64,000 nt of DNA from Nesterenkonia sp. PF2B19 (GTDB taxonomy: Bacteria; Actinomycetota; Actinomycetes; Actinomycetales; Micrococcaceae): positions 1-64,000 of the forward strand of contig NZ_MDSS02000002.1 in the NCBI RefSeq assembly GCF_001758425.2. The letters run 5' to 3'. The position numbers and the translations under genes were made by a program. Shown here piece by piece: positions 22,589 to 34,493 of the stretch; the stretch's first letter is position 1; each line of letters opens with the position of its first letter. The notes beneath the pieces were generated by a model that worked only from the letters and a program-made list of their open reading frames with translations, searched no databases and was not told where the DNA came from.

Positions 22589-22649
22589 ACAGCAGGGTAT
22601 TCAGCTGTTCAGACCCACTCTAGCGGATCCCGGAGCCCCGTCCGCCCGC

Positions 22650-22682
22650 GGTGACATCGCGGTGACATCGCGGTGACGTGGC
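22650..22682. repeat. 11-bp tandem repeat, 3 units
   Basis: ggtgacatcgc twice plus a diverged ggtgacgtggc, between nusB and pyrR. Confidence 0.75.
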
Positions 22683-22701
22683 GCGGGCGTGGGAGCACGG
22701 T

Positions 22702-23112
22702 TCAGTCGAGCAGAGTCGACTTGAGCTTCTGCAGCCGCCCCAGGACCCCGTTGACGAAGGGCGGGGACTCGTCCGTGGAGAGTTCCCGCACCATGGCGAC
22801 GGCTTCGGCGACGGCGACGCCGTCGGGGATGTCGTCGTTGTAGAGCAGCTCCCAGGCGCCGATGCGCAGCGCCATCAGGTCCACGCGCGGCATGCGCTCC
22901 AGGCTCCAGCCCCGGGAGTAGGTGGTCAGCAGCTCGTCGATCCGCTCGCGGTGGGAGACGACGCCGTCGAGGACGGTGACGACGTAGTCATCGACCACGA
23001 GATCGGCCTTCTCCCGGCGGACCCGGAGGACTTCGAGCGGCTCGGCTCCACGCTGCTCCGACTCGAAGAGCACCTCGAGCGCACGGCGGCGCGCCTTGCT
23101 TCGACGGGCCAC
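22702..23112 (-). CDS. nusB: Transcription antitermination factor NusB
   Basis: 136 aa all-helical protein. Begins RSKARRRALEVLFESEQRG and has the family core DLMALRIGAWELLY (near residues 77-90), AEAVAMVRELS and PFVNGVLGRL near the end. Binds boxA RNA with NusE in rRNA antitermination. Its start lies three bases past the efp stop, the common efp-nusB pairing. Confidence 0.95.
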   Translation of the reverse strand: MARRSKARRRALEVLFESEQRGAEPLEVLRVRREKADLVVDDYVVTVLDGVVSHRERIDELLTTYSRGWSLERMPRVDLMALRIGAWELLYNDDIPDGVAVAEAVAMVRELSTDESPPFVNGVLGRLQKLKSTLLD

Positions 23113-23115
23113 AGG

Positions 23116-23679
23116 TCAGTCCGTCACGCGGCCGAGGTACTCGGAGGACCGGGTGTCCACCTTGACCTTCGTGCCCTGGTCGACGAAGAGAGGGACCTGG
23201 ATCTCGTGGCCGGTCTCCAGGGTGGCGGACTTCGTGCCGGCCGAGGACCGATCGCCCTGGAGGCCCGGCTCCGTGTAGGTGATCTCGAGGACCACGGACG
23301 GGGGCATGTCCAGGTACAGCGGTGTGCCCTCGTGCAGCGCGATGCTGACTTCCTGGGACTCCAGCAGGAAGTTCGCCGCATCGCCGACGACGGCGCCGGG
23401 GACGGTGATCTGGTCATAGTCCCGCAGGTCCATGAACACGTAGTCGTCGCCGTCGGCGTAGAGGTACTGATAGTTGGAGCGGTCCACCGTGGCGAACTCC
23501 ACCTTGGCGCCGGCGTTGAAGGTCTTGTCCACGACCTTGCCGGAGGTGATGTTCTTCAGCTTGGTCCGGATGAACGCTCCGCCCTTGCCGGGCTTGACGT
23601 GCTGGAACTCCAGGGTGTTCCAGAGCTGGCCCTCGAGCTTGAGGACGGAACCGTTCTTGATGTCGTTGGAGGTGGCCAC
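23116..23679 (-). CDS. efp: Elongation factor P
   Basis: 187 aa. Starts at a GTG (23679) with GAAGGG upstream; an earlier in-frame start would add 19 unsupported residues. Three beta-barrel domains: N-terminal [17 protein letters not shown] (near residues 27-43) carries the loop Lys that contacts the P-site tRNA, and the C-terminal domain has [16 protein letters not shown]. Rescues ribosomes stalled at polyproline. No modification enzyme genes (epmA, epmB, earP) are nearby, fitting an actinobacterial EF-P. Confidence 0.96.
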   Translation of the reverse strand: MATSNDIKNGSVLKLEGQLWNTLEFQHVKPGKGGAFIRTKLKNITSGKVVDKTFNAGAKVEFATVDRSNYQYLYADGDDYVFMDLRDYDQITVPGAVVGDAANFLLESQEVSIALHEGTPLYLDMPPSVVLEITYTEPGLQGDRSSAGTKSATLETGHEIQVPLFVDQGTKVKVDTRSSEYLGRVTD

Positions 23680-23757
23680 TGATTGCCCTTCTTCACATCG
23701 GATGCGGGTGTCCGCGCGCCGGTCGGCACACGGCACGGCTGTGCGCGGTTGTCGATT

Positions 23758-25538
<1,781 letters not shown>

Positions 25539-25553
25539 CGGCTGTGCCCGCCG

Positions 25554-26807
25554 TCAGTCCTGCATCGCCGCAGGAGCCTGCAGCGGATCGCCGTCGGTGC
25601 CGGCGCTCCCCGGCCGGGAGCCGAGCTCCGGGAGCTCGGAGACGTAGGACTTGAGGTTCCGACGCACCTCGGCGAGGCTGTCGCCGCCGAACTTCTCCAG
25701 GACGGCCTGAGCGATCACCAGCGACACCATCGCCTCGGCCACCACACCGGCCGCCGGGACGGCACAGACGTCAGAACGCTGGTGGTGAGCGGTGGTCGGC
25801 TCGCCTGTCGCGGTGTCCACAGTGCGCAGCGCGCGCGGCACTGTGGCGATCGGCTTCATGGCGGCGCGCACGCGCAGCGGCGTGCCGATGCTCATGCCCC
25901 CTTCGATGCCTCCGGCCCGGTTGGTCGCACGGCGGGCCGTGGAGCCCTCGGGCTCGATCTCGTCATGGGCCTCGGAACCGCGCCGGCGCGCCGTGCGGAA
26001 GCCGTCGCCGACCTCCACACCCTTGATCGCCTGGATGCCCATCAGCGCACCGGCCAGCCGGGCGTCGAGGCGCCGGTCCCAATGGACGTAGGACCCCAAC
26101 CCCGGAGGCAGTCCGTCGACGACGACCTCCACGACGCCGCCGAGGGTCTCCCCTGCCTTGTGGGCGTCGTCCACCTCAGCGACCATCCGCTCGCTGGTGG
26201 CCGGGTCGGTGCAGCGCAGCGGATCGGCGTCCAGACGCTCGACGTCGCGCGCCGACGGCGTCTCGACCTCTTCCGGGATCTCCACGGTTCCGATGGCGGT
26301 GGTGTGGGAGACCGTGGTGATGCCCAGGTCGTCCAGGAAGGACTGGGCGACGGCCCCCAGGGCGACACGGGTGGCGGTCTCGCGCGCCGAGGCGCGCTCC
26401 AAGACCGGTCGGGCCTCGTCGAAGCCGTACTTCTGCATACCGGTGTAGTCGGCGTGCCCAGGACGCGGACGCGTCAACGCGGCGTTGCGGGCGAGCCCTT
26501 CGAGCTCATGGGCGTCGATCGGGTCGGCCGACATGACCTTCTCCCACTTCGGCCACTCGGTGTTGCCCACCTCGATTGTCACCGGCGCGCCGATGGTCAG
26601 ACCGTGCCGCACACCGGCCAGCAGCCTGACTTCGTCCTTCTCGAACTTCATCCGGGCTCCGCGCCCGTAGCCGAGACGACGGCGCGCCAGGGCATCCTGG
26701 ACCGCCTCGGTGGTCAGCCGCACCCCGGCGGGAAGGCCCTCGATGATGCCGACGAGGGAACGGCCGTGTGATTCTCCGGAGGTCAGCCAGCGCAACATGG
26801 CCTCCAT
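25554..26807 (-). CDS. aroC: Chorismate synthase
   Basis: 417 aa. N-terminal [22 protein letters not shown], the FMN/EPSP site [28 protein letters not shown] near residues 125-152 (shown here in part: [12 protein letters not shown]), and C-terminal [19 protein letters not shown]. The last common step to aromatic amino acids. ATG at 26807 or three codons later (26798) are both possible; neither has an ideally spaced ribosome site. Confidence 0.95.
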   Translation of the reverse strand: MEAMLRWLTSGESHGRSLVGIIEGLPAGVRLTTEAVQDALARRRLGYGRGARMKFEKDEVRLLAGVRHGLTIGAPVTIEVGNTEWPKWEKVMSADPIDAHELEGLARNAALTRPRPGHADYTGMQKYGFDEARPVLERASARETATRVALGAVAQSFLDDLGITTVSHTTAIGTVEIPEEVETPSARDVERLDADPLRCTDPATSERMVAEVDDAHKAGETLGGVVEVVVDGLPPGLGSYVHWDRRLDARLAGALMGIQAIKGVEVGDGFRTARRRGSEAHDEIEPEGSTARRATNRAGGIEGGMSIGTPLRVRAAMKPIATVPRALRTVDTATGEPTTAHHQRSDVCAVPAAGVVAEAMVSLVIAQAVLEKFGGDSLAEVRRNLKSYVSELPELGSRPGSAGTDGDPLQAPAAMQD

Positions 26808-26920
26808 GATGCCATGTCGCAGGGCGCACGGCGGCGTCGTCGGGCACGATTCCGCCTGGTGGACGCCTGGTGGGCCTCGGAAGGACGTGCAGGGCGCGCC
26901 GCGGGCACCTTCCCGACCGA

Positions 26921-27826
26921 TCAGTCGGGCAGCACCGACCGCATGCGGGCGACCATCTGCTCGTGTTCCGCCGACGGCAGCTCCGCCGCCGGGCGCGCGG
27001 TGCCTGCGGTGAATCTGTGGACCTGTTCCACTGCCTGGTGGAGCAGCATGGTCAGCCCGGAGACCACGTGGCCACCGGCCCGCTCCCAGGCGTCCGCCAG
27101 CGCGGAGGGCCAGGGATCGTAGGCGACGTCGAGCAGCGGCAGGCGACGTCTCAGACGGGGCACCTGCGCGGCGAGGCCGTCCGCCGCCCGCGGAGGCAGG
27201 GTGGAGACCACTGCACCGAGCTCGTCGCCGGCGACGTCACGGGTGAGCGCTCGAGGGTCGCCGTCCGGAGACGGATCCCCAGGGCCTCAGCCACGGGCTC
27301 GAGCGAGACGGCCCGCTCCGGGGAGCGGGCGTAGGCGCACACCTCGGTGAAGCCCAGCTCGGCGGCAGCGGCCAGCGCTCCGCCGCCGTCGAGCCCGCCC
27401 CGATGACGCCGAACCGGCCCTGCGTCCCCTCGGTGGGCGGACGCTCCGTCGCCGCCGTCGGGAGCCCGGCCTTCTGGAGCCCGGCCTCCTCGAGCGCGGC
27501 CACGATTCCGTCCACGTCGGTGTTGTCGCCGGCCAGGCCATCTGGACGATGGACCACCGTGTTCAGCACCCCCAGGGTCTCCACTCGCGGAGAGAGGGTG
27601 TCCATATGCGGCACCATGCAGATTTCAGGGGCATGGTCACTGACCACCCGACCCAGCCGCGCTGCGCCCCTTCCCCCGCCAGGAAGTCGGGGAGCTCGGC
27701 GACGTCGACGTCGCGGCGTGAGTAGGTGATATCCGCTCCCAGCATCGCGTAGGCGGCACCGTGCAGCGCCGGAGAGAGGGAATGGCCGATGGGGTGCCCG
27801 AGCACCGCGGCGCGGGGCCGACTCAT
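26921..27826 (-). pseudogene. aroE: Shikimate dehydrogenase broken by three single-base deletions
   Basis: Four consecutive segments in three frames make one protein. N-terminus AAVLGHPIGHSLSPALHGAAY and WSVTMPLKSA (shikimate binding); break near 27617; then VPHMDTLSPRVETLGVLNTV, DGLAGDNTDVDGIVAALEEA and FGVIGAGSTA (NADP binding); break near 27381; then VCAYARSPERAVSLEPVAEA; break near 27246; then [14 protein letters not shown] and the C-terminal [13 protein letters not shown]. Restoring one base at each break gives 909 bp, 302 aa. The start overlaps the mltG stop by four bases. All motifs survive, so I suspect sequence errors, though true inactivation cannot be excluded. Confidence 0.85.
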
Positions 27827-29388
27827 TCGCCCTCCTCCACCTCGGCCTCTGCAGCCTCCTCCTCGGCCGGGCTGCAGACCCCGGGGTTGTCGTCGCAGTA
27901 GTCGTTGAACACCGCGACATCCTCCAGATGCTCCGCGTAGGTCTCGTTGAAGCGGGTCTCCCCGGTCTCGACGTTCACGGTGACCCAGTAGTAGTAGTCG
28001 GTCTCGGCCGGGTCGACGGCGGCCTCCAGCGTGCCCGGCGTCGGCGCGGCGATGGGGCCGGGTGGCAGTCCCTCGTGCACGTAGGTGTTGTACTCGTTCT
28101 CCGGGTTCAGCCGCTCGGACTCCGGGAAGTGCAGGTCGCCGGACAGGCCGAGGCCGTAGTTCACGGCTGCATCGATCTGCAGCAGGCCTCCGGTCTCCGT
28201 GTTGTCCGGGTCCAGCCGGTTCTCGATCGCGCTGGCGATCACCCGGTAGTCATCGGGCTCGGAATGGTTGGCCTCCCCGGTGATGAGTGAGGCGATGATG
28301 ACGGCTCGCCACTGCTCGTCCTCGTCGGTGATGCCGGCATCCTCGAACTCCTCGAACGTCCGGTCCACCATGGCCTGCAGGATCTCTGTCGGCTCCGGGT
28401 CCTCCTCCACGCTGAAGCGGTACTCGCCGACCGCCAGATAGCCCTCCAGAGTCTCCGCCTCCTCGGGCAGGCCGAAGTCAGCAGGGTCCTCTGCGGCCTC
28501 GCGGAAGTCGGCCTCGGGGATCCCTGTGGCGTCAGCGACTGCGGAGAAGACCTCATCGATCCGCCATCCGGCGTTGACCCAGACGACTCCCTGAGCCTCC
28601 CGGTCCGGGGTCAACGCGCTGACCGCGTCGGCGGCCGGCATCTCCTCGCGGACCTCGAACTCTCCGGCCTGCAGGACGCCGAGGTCGTCGGCGTCGCGCA
28701 GGGCATCACGCAGAGCCTCCTGGCTGGCGATGATCCCCTGTTCGGCGAGCCGTCGGCCGACGACCTCCCAACCCTCGCCCGGGTTCACCTCGAACGTGAC
28801 CGTGTCTCCGGCCTGGGTCTCGTAGTCCTCGGGGCCGGAGAGCAGCCCGCCGAACACCGCGTTGAACACGACGGCCACGATGACCAGCAGCGCGGCGAAT
28901 CCGCCGAGCACGAGCCCGAGGGCGAGATTGCGCCGACGGCGCCGCTCCCGACGCCGCGTGAGGATCTCGCGGCTGGCGCCCGTGTCGAGGGGGGTGACGG
29001 TCTGGTATCCGCGGCCATAGCTCGAGGAGGTGATCAGCAGCGGCGTCCCGTCCGCGTCGTGCTCGACATGCTCCTCCAGCACGTGTTCCTCCGGCCCCAG
29101 GACGGCCTCGTCCGGAGACACAGGAGAGGCGGCGGATTCCGGGTCAGACACGACCTCCACAGGATCCGCCGTGCGGGAGGGCTCCGGGTCGGCCGGCGCC
29201 CGCCGATCCGTCGAAGCCACTTCTCCGGAGGCGGCGCCGGGGGCGCCGATGGCCTGCTCGAAGGGAACCCGCCTCGAGGGCGCCTCCGCCGCCTGCCGCT
29301 CCCGCTCGGCCCTCGCGCGCTCCCGGGCCTCCCGGATCTCACGACGGCGACGGCGGGAGCCCACCTGATGCGGCATGTCATCGCTCAC
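27823..29388 (-). CDS. mltG: Endolytic murein transglycosylase MltG
   Basis: 521 aa. A long Arg/Glu/Pro-rich cytoplasmic tail (residues 1-155), one membrane helix near residues 157-180, a LysM-like segment and the YceG domain: IIASLITGEANH carries the catalytic Glu, then IASAIENRLD, LLQIDAAVNYGLG and HEGLPPGPIAAPTPGTLEAA. Cuts nascent glycan strands and sets their length. It precedes aroE with a four-base overlap. The usual upstream partners ruvX and alaS are not here; the next upstream gene is the DUF349 protein. Confidence 0.93.
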   Translation of the reverse strand: MSDDMPHQVGSRRRRREIREARERARAERERQAAEAPSRRVPFEQAIGAPGAASGEVASTDRRAPADPEPSRTADPVEVVSDPESAASPVSPDEAVLGPEEHVLEEHVEHDADGTPLLITSSSYGRGYQTVTPLDTGASREILTRRRERRRRRNLALGLVLGGFAALLVIVAVVFNAVFGGLLSGPEDYETQAGDTVTFEVNPGEGWEVVGRRLAEQGIIASQEALRDALRDADDLGVLQAGEFEVREEMPAADAVSALTPDREAQGVVWVNAGWRIDEVFSAVADATGIPEADFREAAEDPADFGLPEEAETLEGYLAVGEYRFSVEEDPEPTEILQAMVDRTFEEFEDAGITDEDEQWRAVIIASLITGEANHSEPDDYRVIASAIENRLDPDNTETGGLLQIDAAVNYGLGLSGDLHFPESERLNPENEYNTYVHEGLPPGPIAAPTPGTLEAAVDPAETDYYYWVTVNVETGETRFNETYAEHLEDVAVFNDYCDDNPGVCSPAEEEAAEAEVEEGE

Positions 29389-29464
29389 GCGGGGGTCCTC
29401 ACTGGTGTCGGCGGCACATGTCGATGCGATTGTAATCTATTCGTGATCCGGATTCCGGGACGTC

Positions 29465-29496
29465 GGGAGACCTGAGGACCGGGAGACCTGAGGACT
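29465..29496. repeat. 16-bp direct tandem repeat, 2 units
   Basis: gggagacctgaggacc then gggagacctgaggact, in the 107-bp gap between the DUF349 gene and mltG; the last base touches the restored DUF349 stop. Confidence 0.75.
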
Positions 29497-29512
29497 CAGC
29501 CCGACTCCTCGA

Positions 29513-30895
29513 TCATCCGCCGCCAGCTGCGCCGCGCCTCCAGAGCCTCCTCCGCCTCAGCATGGTCCGGGCGTCGCCCGCGGACCGTGCCTGCTCGAGC
29601 TCCTGCTCCAGGCCGGCGATGGTCTCGTCGAGCTGGGTGAGCATCGAGTTCTGACGCGCGACCGTCTCAGGGTCAGTGCGCCGCCAGTGGGCCTCCTCCG
29701 CCTCACGGAAGGCGTCCTGGACGCGCTTCAGAGCCCCTTCCATACGCTTGACGTCACCCCGCGGCACCCGACCGGCCGCATCCCAGCGTTCGAGCAGCGC
29801 ATGGTAGCGATCACGGACGGTCTCGGGGGCCGTGAACGGCATGAGCGCCTCGAGCTCCTTCAGGAGCTGCTCCTTGACCTCCAGGTTCGCCTGGTATTCG
29901 GCGTCGATCTCCGCGTTGACCGCGTCTCGGGAGGCGAAGAACACGTCCTGGGCCTTCCGGAACCGCGCCCACTGCGCGTCGTCGGTGCGGCGTGCCCCGC
30001 GGCCCGCCGCCTTCCATTCGTCCATGAGGCGGTGGTAGGCCTTCGTGGTGGGCCCGAAGTCGGTGCTGTGCTGGAGCTCCTCCGCACGCGCGATGAGCTC
30101 CTCCTTGATCCGCTTGACCTCGCCGTGTTCCTTGTCCCGCCGGCTGAAGAAGGCCCGGCGTTCCTTGTCGAACGTGTTGCGCGCGGCACGGAAGCGCTTC
30201 CAGTACGGGTCTTCCTGGGCCTTGGTCAGTCGCGGCGGCTTCTTCTGCTCGGCCTTCCACGCCTCGAAGAGCTCGGACATGCGCTGCTGCGCCGACTTCC
30301 AATGCTGGGCTCCGGGATCGGTGGCGGCGATCTGCTCCGCCTCAGCCACGATCCCCTCACGCACCGTCAGGTGCTCGGCCACGGCCTGCTCCGCCTCCTC
30401 CTTCTCCCGGGCGGCCAGGGCGTCGATGCCCTCGGCCAGCTCGGCGAGCATGCTGCGCAGAGCCGGGACGTCGCCGACCCACGCGCCGCCGTCCAGCTCG
30501 GCGAGGAGCGCCTCCCGGCTCTCTCTGAGCGCCTTGGCACCGTCAGCGGCCGCCTCCACTCGGGCCTTGAGCAGCAGAGCGCGGTTGAAGAGCTCGTCGA
30601 ACTTGCGGGTGAAGTACTGCAGAGCCTCCTCCGACGTCGCGCCGGGGTACTGGCCGACGTAGACCTCCCCGGCGGACGGCCGGCCGGCGCTCTGATCACC
30701 CTCGGGTTCCTGGGGCTGGCCGGTCTGCTCAGCAGGCGTCTGCTCAGCCGACTCCTCCTGCCGGACGGCAGGCTCGGGCGTTCCCGACGACGTCGGCGCC
30801 GTCGCGTAGACATGGCCGTCCTCGTCGACGCGGGCCAGCTGCCGCGCCTCGTCGAGAGTGGTCTCGTGGTGTCCGGGTCTGACTGCGGGACTCAT
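29513..30895 (-). CDS. DUF349 coiled-coil protein, 3' end frame-shifted
   Basis: Three DUF349 repeats of about 70 residues with alternating charged and aromatic residues, e.g. RFRAARNTFDKERRAFFSRR and WARFRKAQDVFFASRDAVNA, then a helical tail. Function unknown; the family is common in actinobacteria and predicted to form coiled coils. The frame breaks near 29561: adding one base changes the last residues to the helical EAEEALEARRSWRRMIEESG and moves the stop to 29496 (1401 bp, 466 aa). The ATG at 30895 is preceded by TAGGGT at seven bases and no ribosome site. Divergent from hisS. Confidence 0.85.
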   Translation of the reverse strand: MSPAVRPGHHETTLDEARQLARVDEDGHVYATAPTSSGTPEPAVRQEESAEQTPAEQTGQPQEPEGDQSAGRPSAGEVYVGQYPGATSEEALQYFTRKFDELFNRALLLKARVEAAADGAKALRESREALLAELDGGAWVGDVPALRSMLAELAEGIDALAAREKEEAEQAVAEHLTVREGIVAEAEQIAATDPGAQHWKSAQQRMSELFEAWKAEQKKPPRLTKAQEDPYWKRFRAARNTFDKERRAFFSRRDKEHGEVKRIKEELIARAEELQHSTDFGPTTKAYHRLMDEWKAAGRGARRTDDAQWARFRKAQDVFFASRDAVNAEIDAEYQANLEVKEQLLKELEALMPFTAPETVRDRYHALLERWDAAGRVPRGDVKRMEGALKRVQDAFREAEEAHWRRTDPETVARQNSMLTQLDETIAGLEQELEQARSAGDARTMLRRRRLWRRGAAGGG

Positions 30896-30902
30896 GGGCA
30901 CC

Positions 30903-30908
30903 ACCCTA
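30903..30908 (-). promoter_or_regulatory. Candidate -10 box (TAGGGT) for leaderless DUF349 gene
   Basis: TAGGGT seven bases before the ATG at 30895 on the minus strand. Confidence 0.45.
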
Positions 30909-30940
30909 CCGGCACCGCACACGACCTGCGACGCGGCCGC

Positions 30941-30946
30941 TATGAT
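30941..30946 (+). promoter_or_regulatory. Candidate -10 box (TATGAT) of hisS
   Basis: TATGAT lies 49 bases before the hisS ATG in the 100-bp divergent gap with the DUF349 gene. No clear -35 box is visible. Confidence 0.45.
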
Positions 30947-30995
30947 GGACCGGTCTGTCGACCCCGTCACCTCCAGTGAGGAGCGCCCACCCCGC

Positions 30996-32321
30996 ATGGC
31001 ACGCACAACGTCCCTCTCCGGCTTCACCGAGTGGCTTCCTGAGGAGCGGCTCGTGGAGCTCCATGTGCTCGACACGCTCCGCGAGGTCTTCGAGCGCCAT
31101 GGGTTCGCCTCCATCGAGTCCCGCGCCGTGGAGACCGTGGACACCCTGCTGCAGAAGGGCGAGATCGACAAGGAGATCTACGGGGTCTCCCGGCTGCAGG
31201 CCGACGAGGACGCCGAGGCTCGCCTGGCGCTGCATTTCGACCTCACGGTGCCCTTCGCACGCTATGTCGTGGAGAACGCCGGCCACCTCTCCTTCCCCTT
31301 CCGTCGATACCAGATCCAGAAGGTCTGGCGCGGAGAACGCCCGCAGGACGGCCGGTACCGCGAGTTCACGCAGGCGGACATCGACATCGTCGGCGACGGC
31401 GCCCTGCCCTTCCGCTGCGACGTGGAGCTCGCCGTCGTCATGGCGCGGGCCCTGGAGTCCCTGCCCATCGGTGATTTCCGGCTGCGGATCAACAACCGGA
31501 AGCTCTCGGAGGGCTTCTACCGGTCGATCGGCCTGGAGGACACCGCCGCGGTGCTGCGTGCCATCGACAAGCTCGAGAAGATCGGCCCGGAGAAGGTCGC
31601 CGCCGAGCTGGCGGAGACGGCCGGCGCGACGGAGGAGCAGGCGCAGAAGGCGCTGGCGCTGGCCCAGATCCGCACGCCGGACCTCTCCTTCGTGGAGCAG
31701 GTGCGCGCCCTGGGCGGATCGCACGAGCTGCTCGACGCCGGACTGGCCGAACTGGCCGACGTCATCGGGGAGCTCGAACGACGCGTTCCGGGGCGCGCCG
31801 TCGCCGACCTCTCTATCGCACGGGGCCTGGACTACTACACCGGCACCGTCTATGAGACCGTCCTGGAGGGCCACGAGTCCCTGGGCTCGATCTGCTCGGG
31901 CGGCCGCTACGAGTCGCTCGCCTCGAAGGGCAAGCGCACCTTCCCCGGTGTGGGGCTGTCCATCGGCGTGACCCGTCTCGTCTCGCGGCTGCTGGCCGAG
32001 GAGACCGTGAGCGCGAGCCGATCGGTGCCCAGCGCCGTGTATGTGGCCCTGCGCGCCGATGAGGAGTGGGGCGCCGCTCAGGACGTCGCCGACCAGCTGC
32101 GGTCGCGCGGGATCAACGTGGAGGTGGCGCTGCGGGCCGAGAAGTTCGGCAAGCAGATCCGTCACGCGGATCGACGCGGCATCCCCTTCGTCTGGTTCAC
32201 CGACGAGGACGGTCGCCATGAGGTCAAGGACATCCGGTCCGGGGACCAGGTCTCGGCCGATCCGCAGACCTGGACGCCGCCGCAGGAGGATCTGTCCCCG
32301 CGGGTGGTCCCCGCGGGCTGA
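30996..32321 (+). CDS. hisS: Histidine-tRNA ligase
   Basis: 441 aa from the ATG at 30996, with GAGGAG upstream; the frame extends further back but only through the promoter region. Class II motif 2 in FRRYQIQKVWRGERPQ near residues 107-122, QADIDIVG, histidine-binding ARGLDYYTGTVYET near residue 272 and motif 3 GVGLSIGVTRLVSRL near residue 318. C-terminal anticodon domain follows (VYVALRADEEWG). Followed by aspS after 162 bp, a common actinobacterial pairing. Confidence 0.96.
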   Translation: MARTTSLSGFTEWLPEERLVELHVLDTLREVFERHGFASIESRAVETVDTLLQKGEIDKEIYGVSRLQADEDAEARLALHFDLTVPFARYVVENAGHLSFPFRRYQIQKVWRGERPQDGRYREFTQADIDIVGDGALPFRCDVELAVVMARALESLPIGDFRLRINNRKLSEGFYRSIGLEDTAAVLRAIDKLEKIGPEKVAAELAETAGATEEQAQKALALAQIRTPDLSFVEQVRALGGSHELLDAGLAELADVIGELERRVPGRAVADLSIARGLDYYTGTVYETVLEGHESLGSICSGGRYESLASKGKRTFPGVGLSIGVTRLVSRLLAEETVSASRSVPSAVYVALRADEEWGAAQDVADQLRSRGINVEVALRAEKFGKQIRHADRRGIPFVWFTDEDGRHEVKDIRSGDQVSADPQTWTPPQEDLSPRVVPAG

Positions 32322-32483
32322 CCCCGGTCGCCGACGCTCCGTGTCGGCGCAGCAGAGCACACGACGACATCAGCACACATCCAGACAGCTACAGACATCG
32401 GCCCATCAGGCCCCAGGACAGAGGCAGCACCGAGGTCGGCCGGCAGAACCCGGACCGACAGCGGGCCCTCCAGGGAGGACATC

Positions 32484-34295
32484 GTGCTTCGCACACACCA
32501 CAACGGCGCACTCCGCGCCGAGCACATCGGACAGACTGTCACGCTGACGGGGTGGGTCGCCCGCCGTCGCGACCACGGGGGCGTGGCGTTCCTCGACCTG
32601 CGGGACGCCTCAGGCGTCGCCCAGGTCGTCGTGCGGGACGAGGAGGACTTCGCCCCGCTGCGCAATGAATTCGTCCTGCAGATCCGCGGGACGGTCGAGC
32701 GCCGCCCGGAGGGCAACGAGAACCCGAACCTGGCTTCCGGCGAGGTGGAGGTCATCGCGGACGAGGTCACGGTGCTGAACACTGCCGACCCGCTGCCGTT
32801 CCAGGTGGACGAGCACGTGGAGGTCGGTGAGGAGGCGCGCCTGCGGCATCGCTATCTCGATCTGCGCCGCGAGGCACCGCAGCGTGCCCTGCGGCTGCGC
32901 TCGGAGGCCAACCGTGTGGCCCGGGAGTTCCTGCACACGCAGGACTTCACCGAGATCGAGACGCCGACGCTGACCCGGTCGACGCCGGAGGGTGCGCGCG
33001 ACTTCCTGGTCCCCGCCCGCCTGGCCCCCGGCTCCTGGTACGCACTGCCGCAGTCGCCGCAGCTGTTCAAGCAGCTGCTGCAGGTCGGCGGTTTCGAGAA
33101 GTACTACCAGATCGCCCGCTGCTATCGGGACGAGGACTTCCGCGCCGACCGTCAGCCGGAGTTCACCCAGCTGGACATCGAGGCCAGCTTCGTGGACCAG
33201 GAGGACATCATCGCGCTGACGGAGGACCTGATGCGGCGGCTGTGGCGCCTCATCGACGTCGAGCTTCAGGCTCCCCTGCCGCGGATCACCTATCGGGAGG
33301 CGATGGCGCGCTACGGCACCGACAAGCCGGACCTGCGCTTCGGCCTGGAGCTCGTGGAGCTGACCGACTACTTCGCGGAGACGCCGTTCCGGGTGTTCCG
33401 GGCCCCCTATGTGGGCGCGGTCGTGATGCCCGGCGGTGCCGACCAGCCGCGCCGCACCCTCGATGCCTGGCAGGAATGGGCCAAGCAGCGCGGGGCCAAG
33501 GGTCTGGCCTACGTGCTCGTCTCGGAGGACGGAGAACTGGGTGGCCCGGTGGCGAAGAACCTCTCTGACCAGGAGCGCGCCGGCCTCGTCGAGGCGGTGG
33601 GCGCGAAGCCCGGCGACTGCATCTTCTTCGCCGCCGGAGAGGTCAAGACCTCCCGCGCCCTGTTGGGAGCGGCTCGCGTAGAGATCGCCGAGCGCACCGG
33701 CCTGATCGACCACGACGCCTGGTCCTTCGTGTGGGTCGTCGACGCCCCCATGTTCGAACCCGCCGCCGAGGCCACCGCGGCAGGCGACGTGGCCGTCGGC
33801 TCCGGCGCCTGGACCGCAGTCCACCACGCCTTCACCGCCCCGAAGCCGGAGTTCGCCGAGACCTTCGACCAGGACCCCGGTGAGGCGCTGGCCTACGCCT
33901 ACGACCTGGTCTGCAACGGCAACGAGATCGGCGGCGGCTCCATCCGTGTGCATCGACGCGAGATTCAGGAACGGATCTTCGCCGTGATGGGCATCGCGGA
34001 GGACGAGGCCAGGGAGAAGTTCGGCTTCCTGCTGGACGCCTTCAAGTTCGGAGCTCCTCCCCACGGCGGAATCGCCTTCGGGTGGGACCGCGTCGTCGCT
34101 CTGCTCACCGGTGAGGACTCCATCCGCGAGGTCATCGCCTTCCCGAAGTCCGGAGGCGGGTTCGACCCGCTGACCGCCGCACCGGCGCCGATCACCGCGC
34201 AGCAGCGGAAGGAGGCCGGAGTGGACGCCCGCCCCGAGCCGAAGGGCGGCTCCTCGGACGGAACCCCGAAGCAGGCGGTCGAGGCGGCGTCCTGA
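32484..34295 (+). CDS. aspS: Aspartate-tRNA ligase
   Basis: 603 aa. N-terminal OB-fold [21 protein letters not shown], class II motif 2 [20 protein letters not shown] near residues 209-228, a bacterial GAD insertion and motif 3 [14 protein letters not shown] near residues 530-543. Charges tRNA-Asp; I cannot tell from sequence whether it also charges tRNA-Asn. GTG start with GGGAGGAC upstream. The 162-bp gap before it shows nothing beyond A/C-rich sequence. A strong hairpin follows. Confidence 0.96.
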   Translation: MLRTHHNGALRAEHIGQTVTLTGWVARRRDHGGVAFLDLRDASGVAQVVVRDEEDFAPLRNEFVLQIRGTVERRPEGNENPNLASGEVEVIADEVTVLNTADPLPFQVDEHVEVGEEARLRHRYLDLRREAPQRALRLRSEANRVAREFLHTQDFTEIETPTLTRSTPEGARDFLVPARLAPGSWYALPQSPQLFKQLLQVGGFEKYYQIARCYRDEDFRADRQPEFTQLDIEASFVDQEDIIALTEDLMRRLWRLIDVELQAPLPRITYREAMARYGTDKPDLRFGLELVELTDYFAETPFRVFRAPYVGAVVMPGGADQPRRTLDAWQEWAKQRGAKGLAYVLVSEDGELGGPVAKNLSDQERAGLVEAVGAKPGDCIFFAAGEVKTSRALLGAARVEIAERTGLIDHDAWSFVWVVDAPMFEPAAEATAAGDVAVGSGAWTAVHHAFTAPKPEFAETFDQDPGEALAYAYDLVCNGNEIGGGSIRVHRREIQERIFAVMGIAEDEAREKFGFLLDAFKFGAPPHGGIAFGWDRVVALLTGEDSIREVIAFPKSGGGFDPLTAAPAPITAQQRKEAGVDARPEPKGGSSDGTPKQAVEAAS

Positions 34296-34349
34296 CCCAG
34301 GGCATGCCCTCCTCCTGAGTTCGCCTGTCCTGTACCCACGGGATGACAT

Positions 34350-34383
34350 GAGGCCCGGCCGGAGTTCGCTCCGGCCGGGCCTC
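34350..34383. terminator. Bidirectional terminator between aspS and dtd
   Basis: Perfect 15-base arms gaggcccggccggag and ctccggccgggcctc around a ttcg tetraloop, placed between the convergent aspS and dtd genes. Confidence 0.9.
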
Positions 34384-34423
34384 GCGCTGTGCGGAACCTG
34401 AGGCGCGGAGAGCCCGTCCGTAT

Positions 34424-34471
34424 GGGGCAGTCCGTGGGTGGGGCAGTCCGTGGGTGGAGGCAGTCCGTGGC
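34424..34471. repeat. 16-bp tandem repeat, 3 units
   Basis: ggggcagtccgtgggt twice plus a diverged third copy, just downstream of dtd. Confidence 0.8.
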
Positions 34472-34493
34472 GAGCGTGTCGACTCGGCTGAGC

